Assembly (NCBI RefSeq): GCF_000485595.1
Contig: NW_014577567.1
Location: 174,682-218,786, forward strand
Reading direction: 5' to 3'
DNA length: 44,105 bases
From: Priapulus caudatus
Taxonomy: Eukaryota; Priapulida; Priapulimorpha; Priapulimorphida; Priapulidae
Shown here in pieces: positions 1 through 10,369 of the stretch. How positions within the stretch are numbered: the stretch's first letter is position 1; each line of letters begins with the position of its first letter. The position numbers were made by a program, and so were the translations under genes. The notes under the pieces were generated by a model. It saw only the letters and a list, made by a program, of their open reading frames with translations, had not been told where the DNA came from and did not search any database.

Positions 1-300
1 ACACCACACACCACCCAACACACACCAGGCCACACAGGCACCACACACCACACACCACCCAACACCCACCAGGCCACACAGGCACCACACACCACACACC
101 ACGCCGCATAAGCACCACCCACCACCCAACACCCACCAGGCCACACAGGCACCACACACCACACACCACGCCGCATAAGCACCACACACCACCCAACACA
201 CACCAGGCCACACAGGCACCACACACCACACACCACGCCGCATAGGCACCACCCACCACCCAACACACACCAGGCCACACAGGCACTACCCGCCACGCTG
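1..300. repeat. CA-rich minisatellite, copy A
   Basis: Tandem units of about 64-67 bp built from CACCACACACCA, CCAGGCCACACAGG and CACGCCGCATAAG blocks. The array starts at or before the window edge and ends just short of CDV3 exon 4 copy A. The same array recurs at about 5017-5455 next to the second exon 4 copy, so it is the intron 4 repeat of CDV3. Confidence 0.9.
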
Positions 301-313
301 CACGACTACCCAC

Positions 314-518
314 CCCTTGGCTTTCGTCTTCGGCGCGTCCTTGGGAGCCGATGACAAGCTCGGAAATTGCTCCTCGCTCTCGATCTGTGGCGGACCTTTC
401 CGCGGCCCCCGCCTGCCGCCGGACGCCATCAACCGCCGCATAGATGGCGGCACGTACTTCTGGGGCGCGGCAGGCTGCGACGGGGGTTCCGCCTCCTCCA
501 CTACTGCCGGCACTGACT
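314..518 (-). CDS. CDV3: CDV3-family exon 4, clean but displaced copy (copy A)
   Basis: Read on the minus strand this 205-nt exon runs from an acceptor ending CGCAG to a GTGGGT donor. It enters in phase 1 and leaves in phase 2, exactly what CDV3 exons 3 and 5 in this window require. The product contains KYVPPSMRR and GPPQIESEEQFPSLSSA, matching the conserved C-terminal block of CDV3 proteins as I recall it (YRPPGAR, GPPEIYSDTQFPSL). It lies beyond exon 5 (4510-4645) in transcription order, so it cannot be spliced where it is. An indel-damaged copy sits in the proper place at 5462-5653. I infer that this is the other haplotype or contig end and that its sequence is the more trustworthy version. 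Confidence 0.85.
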
Positions 519-957
519 CTGCGTGAGTGAGAGCGAAAGAAATTGAGTGAGGAGGCGTGAGAATTTGGGTGAGGAGATGGAAGAAATTGCAGAGTGCGAA
601 ATTAACGCGAGTCCGGAGTCAAATACTCCCTGATTTACTGTCGGACTCCCTGATTTGACATATGCAGGAGTACGTGTCACTCCCTGAAAATTCTGCGTAT
701 GTCAATAATAATACTAACTAGTTCGTTCCAGAGCATGGCCTCCTTATTATTCCCACGCAAAATTACCGTATTTTTTCAGCAAATGTCCAAAGAAAATTTG
801 GCAGACGTGCAACCGCATGAATCTTCAAAATAAGCACATGCGACATGCGTTATTGTTAATATCTTTAGTTTTGAACTTCAGACTGCGGATTCCCTCATTT
901 TGCCGCAGACTCCCTCTTCTTGAGGGAAGGGAGTCAGTTGGACTACTTTGTTCAAAA
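519..957. other. Intron 3 sequence of CDV3, copy A
   Basis: No coding signal. The stretch aligns by eye with 5654-6108 beside exon 4 copy B, including the GGAGTCAAATACTCCC and TTCCCTCATTT blocks. The GACTCCCT motif recurs in both orientations between about 610 and 945, which hints at a small degraded inverted-repeat element; I could not define its ends. Confidence 0.6.
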
Positions 958-1320
958 GTTAATTTCTACCCCTGAAATTGAGTGAGAAATTGAGTGAGGA
1001 GGAAGAAGAGTGAGAAATTGAGTGAAGAGGAGGAAGAAAAAGGGTGAGAAATTGAGTGAGGAGGAGGAAGAAGAGTGAGAAATTGAGTGAAGAGGGGAAA
1101 TTGAGTGAGCAGGAAGAAGAGTGAGAAATTGAGTGAGGAGTGAGAAATTGAGGAGTGAGAAATTGTGTGTGAAGGAAGAGTAAGAAATTGAGTGAGGAGG
1201 AGTGAGCAACTGAGTTAGGAGGAGTGAGAAGGAGGAGCGAGAAATTGAGTGAAAGGAGGAGTGGAAAACCGAGCGAGGAGCGAGAAATTGAGTGAAAGGA
1301 GGAGTGGAAAACATGAAAAT
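958..1320. repeat. GAAATTGAGTGAGGAGG minisatellite, copy A
   Basis: Purine-rich tandem repeat built on GAAATTGAGTGA with GGAGGAGTGGAAAACCGAGC blocks near its end. The same array occurs at about 6108-6560. Long open frames on the minus strand here are only translations of the repeat (SLNFSLL-type) and are not genes. Confidence 0.85.
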
Positions 1321-1375
1321 CGAGATTTACTCCAAGCCGTCTTCGTCGACGCCGTGATCTTGGACGTTGCGGTCG

Positions 1376-1560
1376 GTAACAGGTGATTCACATGCTCTGA
1401 TTGGACTGCGCATGCGGATTTGGCGATCTTAAAATTTGATGCGGGTTTCCGATGAGAGCACGTCAATCACAAGGTGATTCACGTACTCTGCTTGGACTGC
1501 GCATGCGGATTTTGCGATCTTAAAAGTTGGTGCGGGTTTCCGCCGATGAATGCCGAAGTT
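1376..1560. repeat. Two-unit direct repeat of about 92 bp
   Basis: Two diverged adjacent units share GGTGATTCAC, GGACTGCGCATGCGGATTT, GCGATCTTAAAA and GCGGGTTTCCG. No coding signal. Confidence 0.7.
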
Positions 1561-2741
1561 TCTTCGGGCACATAACTTTTTAGAAAATTGCCTCCAAAAG
1601 TGACTTTACGATGAAAAAATCGCGTTCTAACTTAGCGGAATGTATTCGCGACGCCCAGAAGGGGCCCCAGCTCGATTCGCGTGAGCACACGCGGCACGGT
1701 TTCGGAGGAGATACGGAAAACGACACTTCGGCTCTTTCTACTATTATTATATGAGACTATGGTGTATCCAGCCTCATTATAGAAAATTATTTATATTATA
1801 AAATGTTATGATATAATATGGTGTTTGAAAGTCTGTTGTCTGCAGTGGTTATATCGAACGTTAGATGGGCGTGCGTCACATATAATGTCATGTTGCGTAA
1901 GTGCAGCGACAATATTATAATTGCACTGACAGTGAGGAGCTTGCAAGCTTATATTGATTATATATTTTATCAATGTACTGTCGTTAAAATTAATATATAA
2001 TATCCCCAGTTCTCAAATGCCTCCCTTCTCTGCTCCTAGTATTCCGTTATTAGCACTGATAAAAAAATATAATTGAATATTAAATAAACGTGTGTCATGT
2101 GTGCGAAAGTGAGAAAATGCACTCGCTGATAACAAAAAAACGTACTCATATAATCACGATATAATATGATCTTATGATGAATGACTTTAATCAAGGCTAT
2201 ATTATACCGTCAGTTTGGTGGAAAATGTTAATGGCGAAAAAAATCATCGTTTTTTTCCCACCACAATTCAGACGTTTCTCCTCACACGGCACGACCACAA
2301 TTGCTACAAAAGGTCGAAGGTCAACAACGCAAGGCAACAAAAACCCAGGTGAACCCACAGCATCATCAAAGAGATCGCTGCAGTCAAAATGAACAAGTGG
2401 CCACTGTACATGAACACAACACTTACGGCAGTCAATACAGCATAGTAGTGGTGTACACACACACACGGCACATAATCTTTCCGGACTTGTCAACCACACT
2501 ACCAACCAATCAATCAATCATTCCGATCAATTGATCAATCCACTGATAAAAACAGCTGAATTGGTGTTGTAAAATAGATAGATAGAAAATGCTGAAATTA
2601 CGCGCAGTGACTTATGGTGTAAACGGACCGATACGCCGTGAGCGGATCTATCAAAATTAAATTATTAAATTAATTAAACGTTAATCCACTCCCGTCGACG
2701 ACGACCAGACATTCACGAGTCCGAATCAATCCATATAAGAC
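1561..2741. other. Unassigned A+T-rich flank
   Basis: I see no recognisable exon, RNA gene or transposon end here. Short open frames on both strands match no family I know. The stretch may include the CDV3 3' UTR or downstream DNA. Confidence 0.4.
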
Positions 2742-2995
2742 ATGCCTTTGAGCAGATCTCTTCAGTGGAAGGGAATCACGAGTGATGTGGCGAAACGACC
2801 CTCCCGATGGCAATTAGCTAATTATAACCACGTGACACTAGGACGTGCATCTATCCTGCACTCCTACAGTAGCATATCGGCTACCCACGCAGTAACACCG
2901 TTCATTGCGCCACCTGGTGCTGCGGGTTTGAACTTCGACCCGACCTCCTCGATGGAAGCTCAAAATGCGACCTCTGCTGCGGTCTCCTCCTGCTG

Positions 2996-3030
<35 letters not shown>

Positions 3031-3650
3031 CAGCTACTACTACTACTACTACTGCTGCTGCTAGCATTGCTAATGCTGCTGTTGTTGCTGCGAGCAATTC
3101 TGTTTGTGGTGTTGCTACTGCTGCTGCTGCTGGTGTTGCTACTGCTACTGCTACTGCTGGTGGTGTTGCTACTGCTGCTGCTGGTGGTGATGCTGGTGGT
3201 GTTGCTGCTGCTGTTGTTGCTGCTAGCAATGCTGCTGGTGGTGTTGCTACTGCTGCTGCTGGTGGTGTTGCTGCTGCTGCTGCTGCTGGTGTTGCTACTG
3301 CTGCTGCTGCTGCTAGCAATGCTGCTGGTGGCATTGCTACTGCTGCTGTTGCTGCTGCTGCCCCTCCTTCTCCTCCGAAACCTGAGTGCCACTGAGGATT
3401 TCACCTGGGGGAAACACCTGGAAGAATGGCAGCTTCTTGCTAGATCCACGCTCACACCGGCCGGGCCTCTCTCAGACTGCTCCCCCCGAGACGAAGTTGT
3501 TGCAAGAAACAAAGCTCACAGATCAAACTCTTCTCGCCAAATGTCGTCGTCATGTCGCTCCGCACGAATTCGCAGCGAGAGCGGGCTCTCTTCTAGCAAA
3601 AAACTTCCTTCGTTGAGATAGGGAAGGGAGGTCCACACGCGTCGACCGCC
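2742..3650. repeat. Unassigned DNA with a GCT trinucleotide block
   Basis: Between about 2985 and 3365 the sequence is an imperfect GCT/GGT/ACT trinucleotide repeat. It stays open in several frames on both strands (poly-Ala, poly-Leu, poly-Ser or Gln depending on frame), as expected of a triplet repeat. The flanks (2742-2984 and 3366-3620) are ordinary-complexity sequence with an open plus-strand frame that I do not recognise. I see no reason to call a protein. Confidence 0.6.
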
Positions 3651-3652
3651 GG

Positions 3653-3654
<2 letters not shown>

Positions 3655-3686
<32 letters not shown>

Positions 3687-4360
3687 GAAGACGCAGGCAC
3701 GAGAATAGGGAATGCGAGGCAGGAATAGTCGTCACCCACACTCCAATCACACACACACACACACACGAATGCACGCATGCACGCACGTTCGTACACATGC
3801 ATGCACGCACGTTCGTACACATGCACACACGCACGCACGAACATGCACACACGCACGCACGAATGTACACATGCATGCACGCACGCACGCACGCACGTAC
3901 GCACACATGCATGCACGCATGCACGCACGTACACATGCATGCAAACATGGACGCACATACATACACATCAGGAGTTAAAGATACAATTTTTTTTGTCTCA
4001 TTAACTCCTGATACACATGCATGCACGCATGCACGCATGCACGTACATACACGTGCACGCACACATGCACGTACGTACACATGCATGCAAACATGCACAC
4101 ACGTACACATGCATGCAAACATGCACACACGTACATACACATGCACGCACGCACGTACATACGCATTTACATGCACACATTCAAAAATGCTCGGATATAC
4201 ACAGACAAAAACCGCACGCACGCACACTCGCTCATGGGCACACAAGCACACGCACGTACACACACACACGCACACTCGTTCACGGGCACGCACGCGCACA
4301 CATGCACGCATGCGCACGCACGCATGCACGCACGCACCCACGCACACACACAAATTCATT
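3655..4360. repeat. AG microsatellite and ACGC/ATGC array
   Basis: A pure AG run at about 3656-3685 is followed from about 3740 by a long array of CACA, ACGC, ATGC and GTAC tetranucleotides. Cys/Val/Arg-rich minus-strand and His/Thr-rich plus-strand open frames here are repeat translations. A 12-bp inverted repeat (3967-3978 with 4001-4012) interrupts the array. Confidence 0.9.
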
Positions 4361-4509
4361 TCGACACCCATCTTCCTCTTTCGACGACAAGAAACCCAAA
4401 TGCGCGTCGCGCACGTCGCCGCTTCGTTGCCGCGACGACCGCGCATCCGCTATGTCGCCCTCCCTTCCCTCGTCCGCTCCGTCTCCTTTCGTGGGAGCGC
4501 GCCAAAAGT

Positions 4510-4741
4510 CTAGTCACCGGCGCTCAGCGCGTCGTACTGATTGCCGAGGTGTAGCTTGGGGCCCGTTGCCGCTGACGTCTGGTCGGGGGTCGACTTGTAT
4601 CCGAAGCGAACGGTCTCAAACTGCTGCTCCGACGACTGCCAGGGTCTGGAAGATGCAGGTAGGTACATGTAGCAGGGCAGAGAGAGGGAGAGAGAGAGAG
4701 AGAAAGATAGATAGAGAAAGACAGAGAGAGAGAGAGACAGA

Positions 4742-4787
<46 letters not shown>

Positions 4788-7700
4788 CGAGAGAAGAGAC
4801 AGGCAAGAGAGACACGAAGAGAGAGCAGAGAGAGAGGAGGGGGCGTAGAGAGAGGAGGGGGGAGGTATAGATAGAGGGTGAGAGAGAGACAGAGAGAAGA
4901 AGAAAGGCAGAAAAAGAGTGCGTGTAGAGAAATAGAACATAGATGGCATTATAGGAGAGAGGGTAAAAAACAACAACATCCAGACGAATTATGTGACCAC
5001 TCTTTACAAGCCGATGCTAACACACGCACCACCCACCATCCACCACGCCGCCAGGCACCACCCACCACCCAACACACACCACACACCACCCGACACACAC
5101 CACCCACCCGGCCACACAAACACTACCCAACACACACCAAACACCCGGCCACACAGACACCACCCACCACCCAACACACACCAGGTCATGCAGGCACCAC
5201 CCAACACAGACAGCCACGCAGAGCCCACCTTAAGCAACGCCACCACCCAAACACATCACCAAGCACCCCAGATCACCACCCACATCACCGACCCAACAAC
5301 ACACTCAGGCCACACAGGCACCACATACACCACACACCACGCCAACAACACCAGGCACACAGTCACCACACACCAGCACACCACGGCCGGCATAGGCACA
5401 CCCACGCACCCAACACACGCATGGCCACACAGGCATACCCGCACGGCGCCGGACTACCCACCCTGCTTCGTCTCGGCGCGCTGGGAAGCCGATGAACAGC
5501 CGGTACTTGCTCCTCGCTCTCGATTGTGGCGACGCTTTCCGCGCCCTAGCCCCTGCCGCCGACGCATCGAACCGCCGGGGCATAGATGCGCAAGTACGTC
5601 TGGCGCCGGCAGCGCGACGGGTTGCCGCTCCTCCACTACTGGCCGCGCGAACTCTGCGGAGTGAGAGCGAAGAAATGCGTGAGGAACGGAGAATTGGGTG
5701 AGGAGATGGAAGAAATTTGCAGATTTGTGGCGAATTAACGCGAGTCGGAGTCAAATACTCCCGCATTTATGTTCGGCTGCCCTGTTTGACATTATGCAGG
5801 AGTACAGGCACTCCTGAAAAATCTGCGTTATGTTCAATATAATATACTAACTAGTTCGCTTCCAGGAGCAATTGGCCTTCCTTATTATTCCCACGGCAAA
5901 ATTGACCGTATTGTTTAAGGGTCAATTCAAAGAAAATTTGACAGACTGCAACCCGATGAATCTTCAAAATGAAGCACATGCAGTTATTGTTAATTATCGT
6001 TTAGTTTTGAAACTCAGACTGCGGATTCCCTCATTTCGCCGCAGACCTCCCTTTCTTGAGGAAGGAGTCATGTGTGGGACTACTTGTCAAAAGTTATTTC
6101 TACCGGCTGAAATTGAGTGAGAATTGCAGTGAGAGAAGAAGAGGAGTAAATGAGTGAAGAGGAGGAAGAAAAAGGGTGAGAAATTGAGTGAGGAGGAGGA
6201 AACGAGTGAGAAATTGAGTGAAAGGGAAATTGAGTGAGCAGGAGAAGATGAGAAATTGAGATGAGAGTGAGAAAAGTTGAGGAGTGAGAAATTGGTTTGT
6301 GAAGGAAGAGTAAGAAACTGAGTGAGAGGATGAGCAACTGAGTTAGGAGGAAGTGAGGAGACGGAAATTGAGTGAAAGGAGGAGTGGAAAACCGAGCGAG
6401 GAGCGAGAAATTGAGTGAAAGGAGGAGTGGAAAACCGAGCGAGGAGCGAGAAATTGAGTGAAAGGAGGAGTAGAAAACCGAGCGAGGAGCGAGAAATTGA
6501 GTGAAAGGAGGAGTGGAAAACTGAGTGAGGAGAAGTGAGAAATTGAGTGAAAGCAACCGAGGTTGAGAATGTCACGACGGCATTTCGAATCACGGCTTTT
6601 AAATCACACGGGAAAGATTGTGGGTACCGTCGTCAGAAAGAAAAATCTAAATAGCTTCATGGAACAGAATTCTATCAACGGTCTATGAAAAAAGTTAATG
6701 TTAGAACTAGTGTTGGAGGATCGGTCCAAATTTCATGATCGATCATCGGTTTTACAAAACGATCGATGCTCGATTAATCATCGATCATTTTAGATTGCGG
6801 CGACGACGCGGTGACGCCGCGTCTTCGTCGACACAACCGGTGTATTGCGAAGGAATATTGACATTATTGTATTTGTAGCTAGTATTTAATGGTAAGTAAA
6901 TTAAGTAATTACTAATTTAAGTACTTTTATCGAACTACTACTATTTATTGAACACGAAGATGAATAAATACTTGGTTATGATTAATAAAGTTATTTAAAA
7001 CATTTAATACAATTTACACACAATAATTACTTACAATTCAATTGAATTAATAGTAAGAGTATCAAGTGTATCAAGTAATTAATATCAAGTGTATTAATTT
7101 AATACATTTTAAACAATTAACTTAAAAAAATATTTATTAATATAATAACCAATACAGATTTTGCGTTTTATTTTGAGTTGTTCATTGTATTTTCTGATTT
7201 TTCTTATTATCTGAGTTTTGGAAGTTGGGGAAGTTTTTCCAGGGTATGGGAAAAGTGGCGTCTGCTCTTCGCGCTCTTCCACGTTGGGATTGATGTTCAG
7301 GAAACAAGGTCGCTTACTTCTTTGAAAAATTTACACCACATCGTGTTTACTAGTACTTATTACTATCTATTATTTACCCTGTAGCAAGACCTACATTGGA
7401 AAACAAATTAAAAGTGATTCGAAATCATTATAGCTATAAAATAACTACACTTATTTTTTCATAATTGTTATTTATTAATATTGGTGTTTGCCGACCATTT
7501 TATCATGGCCCTAAGCGGCACGGAGTGTTATGGCGAATACACGATTTCCTTGCGTTTATGTTTAACTCTGGTGTTTGTCTATGTATTATACCAAACGTGC
7601 GGACAATAATGCAATAACAAAGATAAAACACAACTGGTGCCCCGCTCACTTTGTTACAACCACACAGTGGGTTTGTGAGCAGGTTAGTGGAGCTGTCGCC

Positions 7701-9628
7701 GAGAACTAGTCAACATGGCCAAGTTAGAGTTGTACTAGGTTGTCCGATTTTGTACTCGATTAATCAACTCGGCGGCCCGAATGAGTAATGATCGACGAAC
7801 TCGATTAATCGGAACACCACTAGTTAGAACTAACGTTAAGACTAATTTTGTTTTACGATCAAGCCGAAAAAGTTAATGTTAACACCAACGTTAAGATTAA
7901 TTTTGTGTCTGACAATGTGCCACTGTGTCTTGGCATACAGTTGAATCGCACAGAATGGCAGTATTAGCTCCACCGAACACGTCATCATACGCGATTCGTA
8001 CTAGACAGATGCGTAGTTAACGGTCGGGACAGCCCCCGCTCACCTGGTACGGCCTTCGACTTGCTCCATGGCCCGGAGCTGGTGTCCCGTTTCCTCTCCC
8101 CTTCTCCGTCTTCCCCGTTGTCCTGCTGCCTCTCGTCCCCATCCTCCTCAGTATCCGCCCTGTGAGAGAAGAGACCGTACAACCTCCTCCGTCAGTGACG
8201 CGAAATCGAAGGCGTTGCGAAGTGATTTCATTTCGCGACGAAACCAGAATGTTTATTTCGATGGTAGTAATGCTGCGGCAAGCTCTGGCAAGTGATCAGT
8301 ATATCAATCAACATCAATCAATCATCTTAATGAATGAATGAATCAATCAATCAATTAATCTCTCGCTTCATGAGGGCAGCAAGATCGGCGCTAGAAACAG
8401 CTGCGTCGGCAAATATATTGGATTCATCTCTAAATTAAAATTATATCAGATAAAATGAAATATAATAACATTATTCCAAGAATTAATGGTGTGACTGCTA
8501 TTATACATATTAATGGTGAAACCTGTCTTGCATAGGCAATCAAGCAATTGATAGAATGATGACTCTATTGTTGGGTAATTGTCTGCGATGTTAAATATCA
8601 TACATTTCAAATAGGGCCATAAACATATGAACAAAAAATATCAAAGATTGTCAGCGCAGGAGCTGGTAACATCAGATGGTATACACTAAAGAGGTTTACA
8701 ACCAAAATTTGCACATCAATTGCGAACATAAATTTAGTCGTGAACGATCGCGTCCCCGGGCGCAAAGTGGCTACGGACGTCACATTTACTTCGGAATGTA
8801 CTCGCTCACTGTACATGAGCGTGTGTTTTTTACGCACGCACGGGTGCAGTAGAAGTTAAACGTAAGCCCAGAGTTCTTACGTCGTTTGCAGCGAATGTAC
8901 TCGCAGTCCTGAATAGTCCTTTTCCGTCTCTACCTCGAAATCTTTCCAGTCCTCCGCTTCGTCTTGCTGAAAGTGCAAATGAAATGGCGCATGTTTAGGC
9001 AGATATTCCAGAATGGTCGACACGGATGGCGCGTTAGCTCTCACGAAGCTTGTGAAAAAGATAACGCTCACACGATACGTTTCGATCGGACGCCCCCGCC
9101 CACACTAAACTCGCTCGATCAAATTAGTACCGAAACGCGAAGGAGAATAATTTCGATGTATTCACTATTGACATTGGAGAAAGGCGGAGTGGTGCGACTG
9201 CTGCACACTTCAGTCAAACACCGCGCAACCTAAAGCAGGAGCTAGGGCAGTGACTGCCTAATAAAAACTTGCGTGAGCTCGCGCGAAGCAAATGATCGGT
9301 TGGTGCGAATGCCGGTGTATGTGCCACGCAGGCCCCGTGTCGGTGTTACGCAGACCCGCGTGGCACCTACCGCTTCTGAGGCATTGGCGGATTTTTCTTT
9401 CTTGGTCGGTCGTGGTGACGGCGCCGCAGCCGCTTCCGATGTTGTACTTGTAGATGAAGGCGCCAGCGCCGACGCCGCTGTGGTTGTGGCCTTGTGACTC
9501 TGCTGCGCCTTATCTTGAGATGCCGTCGTCACCTCTTGCGGTTGTGCCTTGAATTTGTTTTTAGATTTCAATTTTTTGCTCTTGTCTTTCTTCGCGAAAA
9601 AGTTATCTAAGCTGGAATCTTCCATCAT
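4510..9628 (-). CDS. CDV3: CDV3-family protein, five coding exons
   Basis: Minus-strand exons: 1, 9371-9628; 2, 8881-8966; 3, 8044-8159; 4, 5462-5653 in place (damaged; clean copy at 314-518); 5, 4510-4645 with the stop at 4510-4512. Using the clean exon 4, lengths of 258+86+116+205+136 nt give about 266 residues with every phase closing, close to vertebrate CDV3 (about 258 by memory). Family landmarks in order are SLDNFFAKKDKSKK at the N-terminus, DWKDFE and DYSGLRV in exon 2, SSGPW in exon 3, YVPPSMR and EEQFPSL in exon 4, and FETVR and LGNQYDAL in exon 5. The protein is low-complexity, charged and without membrane segments; its molecular function is poorly known. The start is the first of two adjacent ATGs at 9628; the frame opens slightly upstream only with a non-ATG codon. 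The gene is transcribed divergently from XRCC6. Exon 4 damage is probably a consensus error. Confidence 0.87.
4515..5016. repeat. GA microsatellite in CDV3 intron 4
   Basis: Upstream (minus sense) of exon 5, from about 4676 to 4920, the intron is GAGAGA with interspersed GACA and GATA. From about 4921 to 5016 it is unremarkable. The start given here overlaps exon 5, which ends at 4645; the repeat itself begins after it. Confidence 0.8.
5017..5455. repeat. CA-rich minisatellite, copy B
   Basis: The same CACCA/CCAGGCCACACAGG repeat as at 1-300, here longer and more irregular, immediately downstream (minus sense) of exon 4 copy B. It lies between exons 4 and 5 of CDV3. Confidence 0.88.
5462..5653 (-). 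pseudogene. CDV3: CDV3 exon 4, in-place but indel-damaged copy (copy B)
   Basis: This 192-nt stretch is homologous to the 205-nt exon at 314-518 and keeps both splice junctions (GTGGGT donor side, CGCAG acceptor side). It has a net loss of 13 nt spread over many one-base gaps, so no single frame gives the protein. It lies correctly between exons 3 and 5. The differences are mostly single-base gaps, as in an unpolished long-read consensus, so I read this as an assembly-quality defect and not a decayed exon. Confidence 0.8.
5654..6560. repeat. Intron 3 of CDV3, copy B, with GAAATTGAGTGA minisatellite
   Basis: Sequence at 5654-6108 parallels 519-957, and the purine-rich array at 6108-6560 parallels 958-1320. 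Homology to copy A is lost shortly after 6560. Confidence 0.8.
6708..7822. mobile_element. Non-autonomous hAT-like DNA transposon
   Basis: An exact 8-bp direct repeat, GTTAGAAC, flanks the element (6700-6707 and 7823-7830), the target-site length typical of the hAT superfamily. The ends are related inverted termini, TAGTGTTGGAGGATCGG at the left and, read inward from the right, TAGTGGTGTTCCGATTAATC. Both subterminal zones are rich in CGATTAATC/GATCGATC motifs. The 1115-bp interior is A+T-rich and encodes nothing resembling a transposase; the longest open frame is under 70 codons. It is inserted in CDV3 intron 3. Confidence 0.8.
8160..8880. other. CDV3 intron 2, no feature except an AATC repeat
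   Basis: Sequence between exons 3 and 2. A short AATC/AATG tetranucleotide tract lies at about 8298-8362. I see nothing else in it. Confidence 0.5.
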
Positions 9629-10255
9629 TGACAAATATTTGCTAAAATTCTGCTTCGCGTGTGAACAATTTCACAACACCTTTTCGCCGGTCAACAAAAG
9701 AGCATGACTTGCAAACATGTGAACTTGGGATTTCAACACAATGCATTGTCAGGTGTTGGGAAAAGCAGGGGTACGGCAACACAATATTTGTTTAAATCAA
9801 TCATTGTGTGGTACATGGGGATTTATACTTTACAAAGAAGCGTCTTAGCGCGGAGTATATTCTACTATGACGCGGTGAGCTTTATCCCACTATTCCATCT
9901 TGCTACTTTCGTAGGTTATCGATATAAAAAATGTAACATTGAAACAATTTTCTGGTCGATTATTTTATATTTTGCCCGATAGATGGCACTGTTTTACGTG
10001 GAGAAGGAATCCGCTGAAATATTGAATAATTGATGTAGGAAAGGTACACAGAGAATCTAGAAGAGTGGGAGAAGGAAATAAAGAAAGTGGTGTGGAGGAA
10101 TTTCATTGTTAACTCCTCTACTCTCTCCTCCTCTCCCCACTTATTCATCACCCTCCCACCACCCTCATCAGCAGTGGATAATCCAATTCCAATATATACG
10201 ACAGTCACACTCACAGTATTTCCTACGATTTCGATTCCCATTATTTAGCATTGCT
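9629..10255. promoter_or_regulatory. Divergent CDV3/XRCC6 spacer, putative bidirectional promoter
   Basis: The start codons of CDV3 (minus, 9628) and XRCC6 (plus, 10256) face away from each other across 627 bp with no other gene. I see no convincing TATA box at a defensible distance and no obvious CpG island. A TGACGCGG motif lies near 9868. Both 5' UTRs must lie here or in unseen upstream exons. Bidirectional use is inferred from the geometry alone. Confidence 0.6.
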
Positions 10256-10332
10256 ATGGGTGACCACCACTGGCCGTCACGCAACGGTGAGGATGAGGAG
10301 GCTGAGGAAGATCAGCTAGAGTACCAGGTACA

Positions 10333-10369
<37 letters not shown>

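Noticed and set aside
2965-3621. Poly-Leu / poly-Ala proteins from the GCT block
   Set aside because: A triplet repeat is open in all frames; no conserved flanking domain was recognised.
3550-4446. 298-codon Cys/Val/Arg-rich minus-strand frame
   Set aside because: It is a translation of the ACGC/ATGC tetranucleotide array; it resembles a cysteine-rich protein only by chance.
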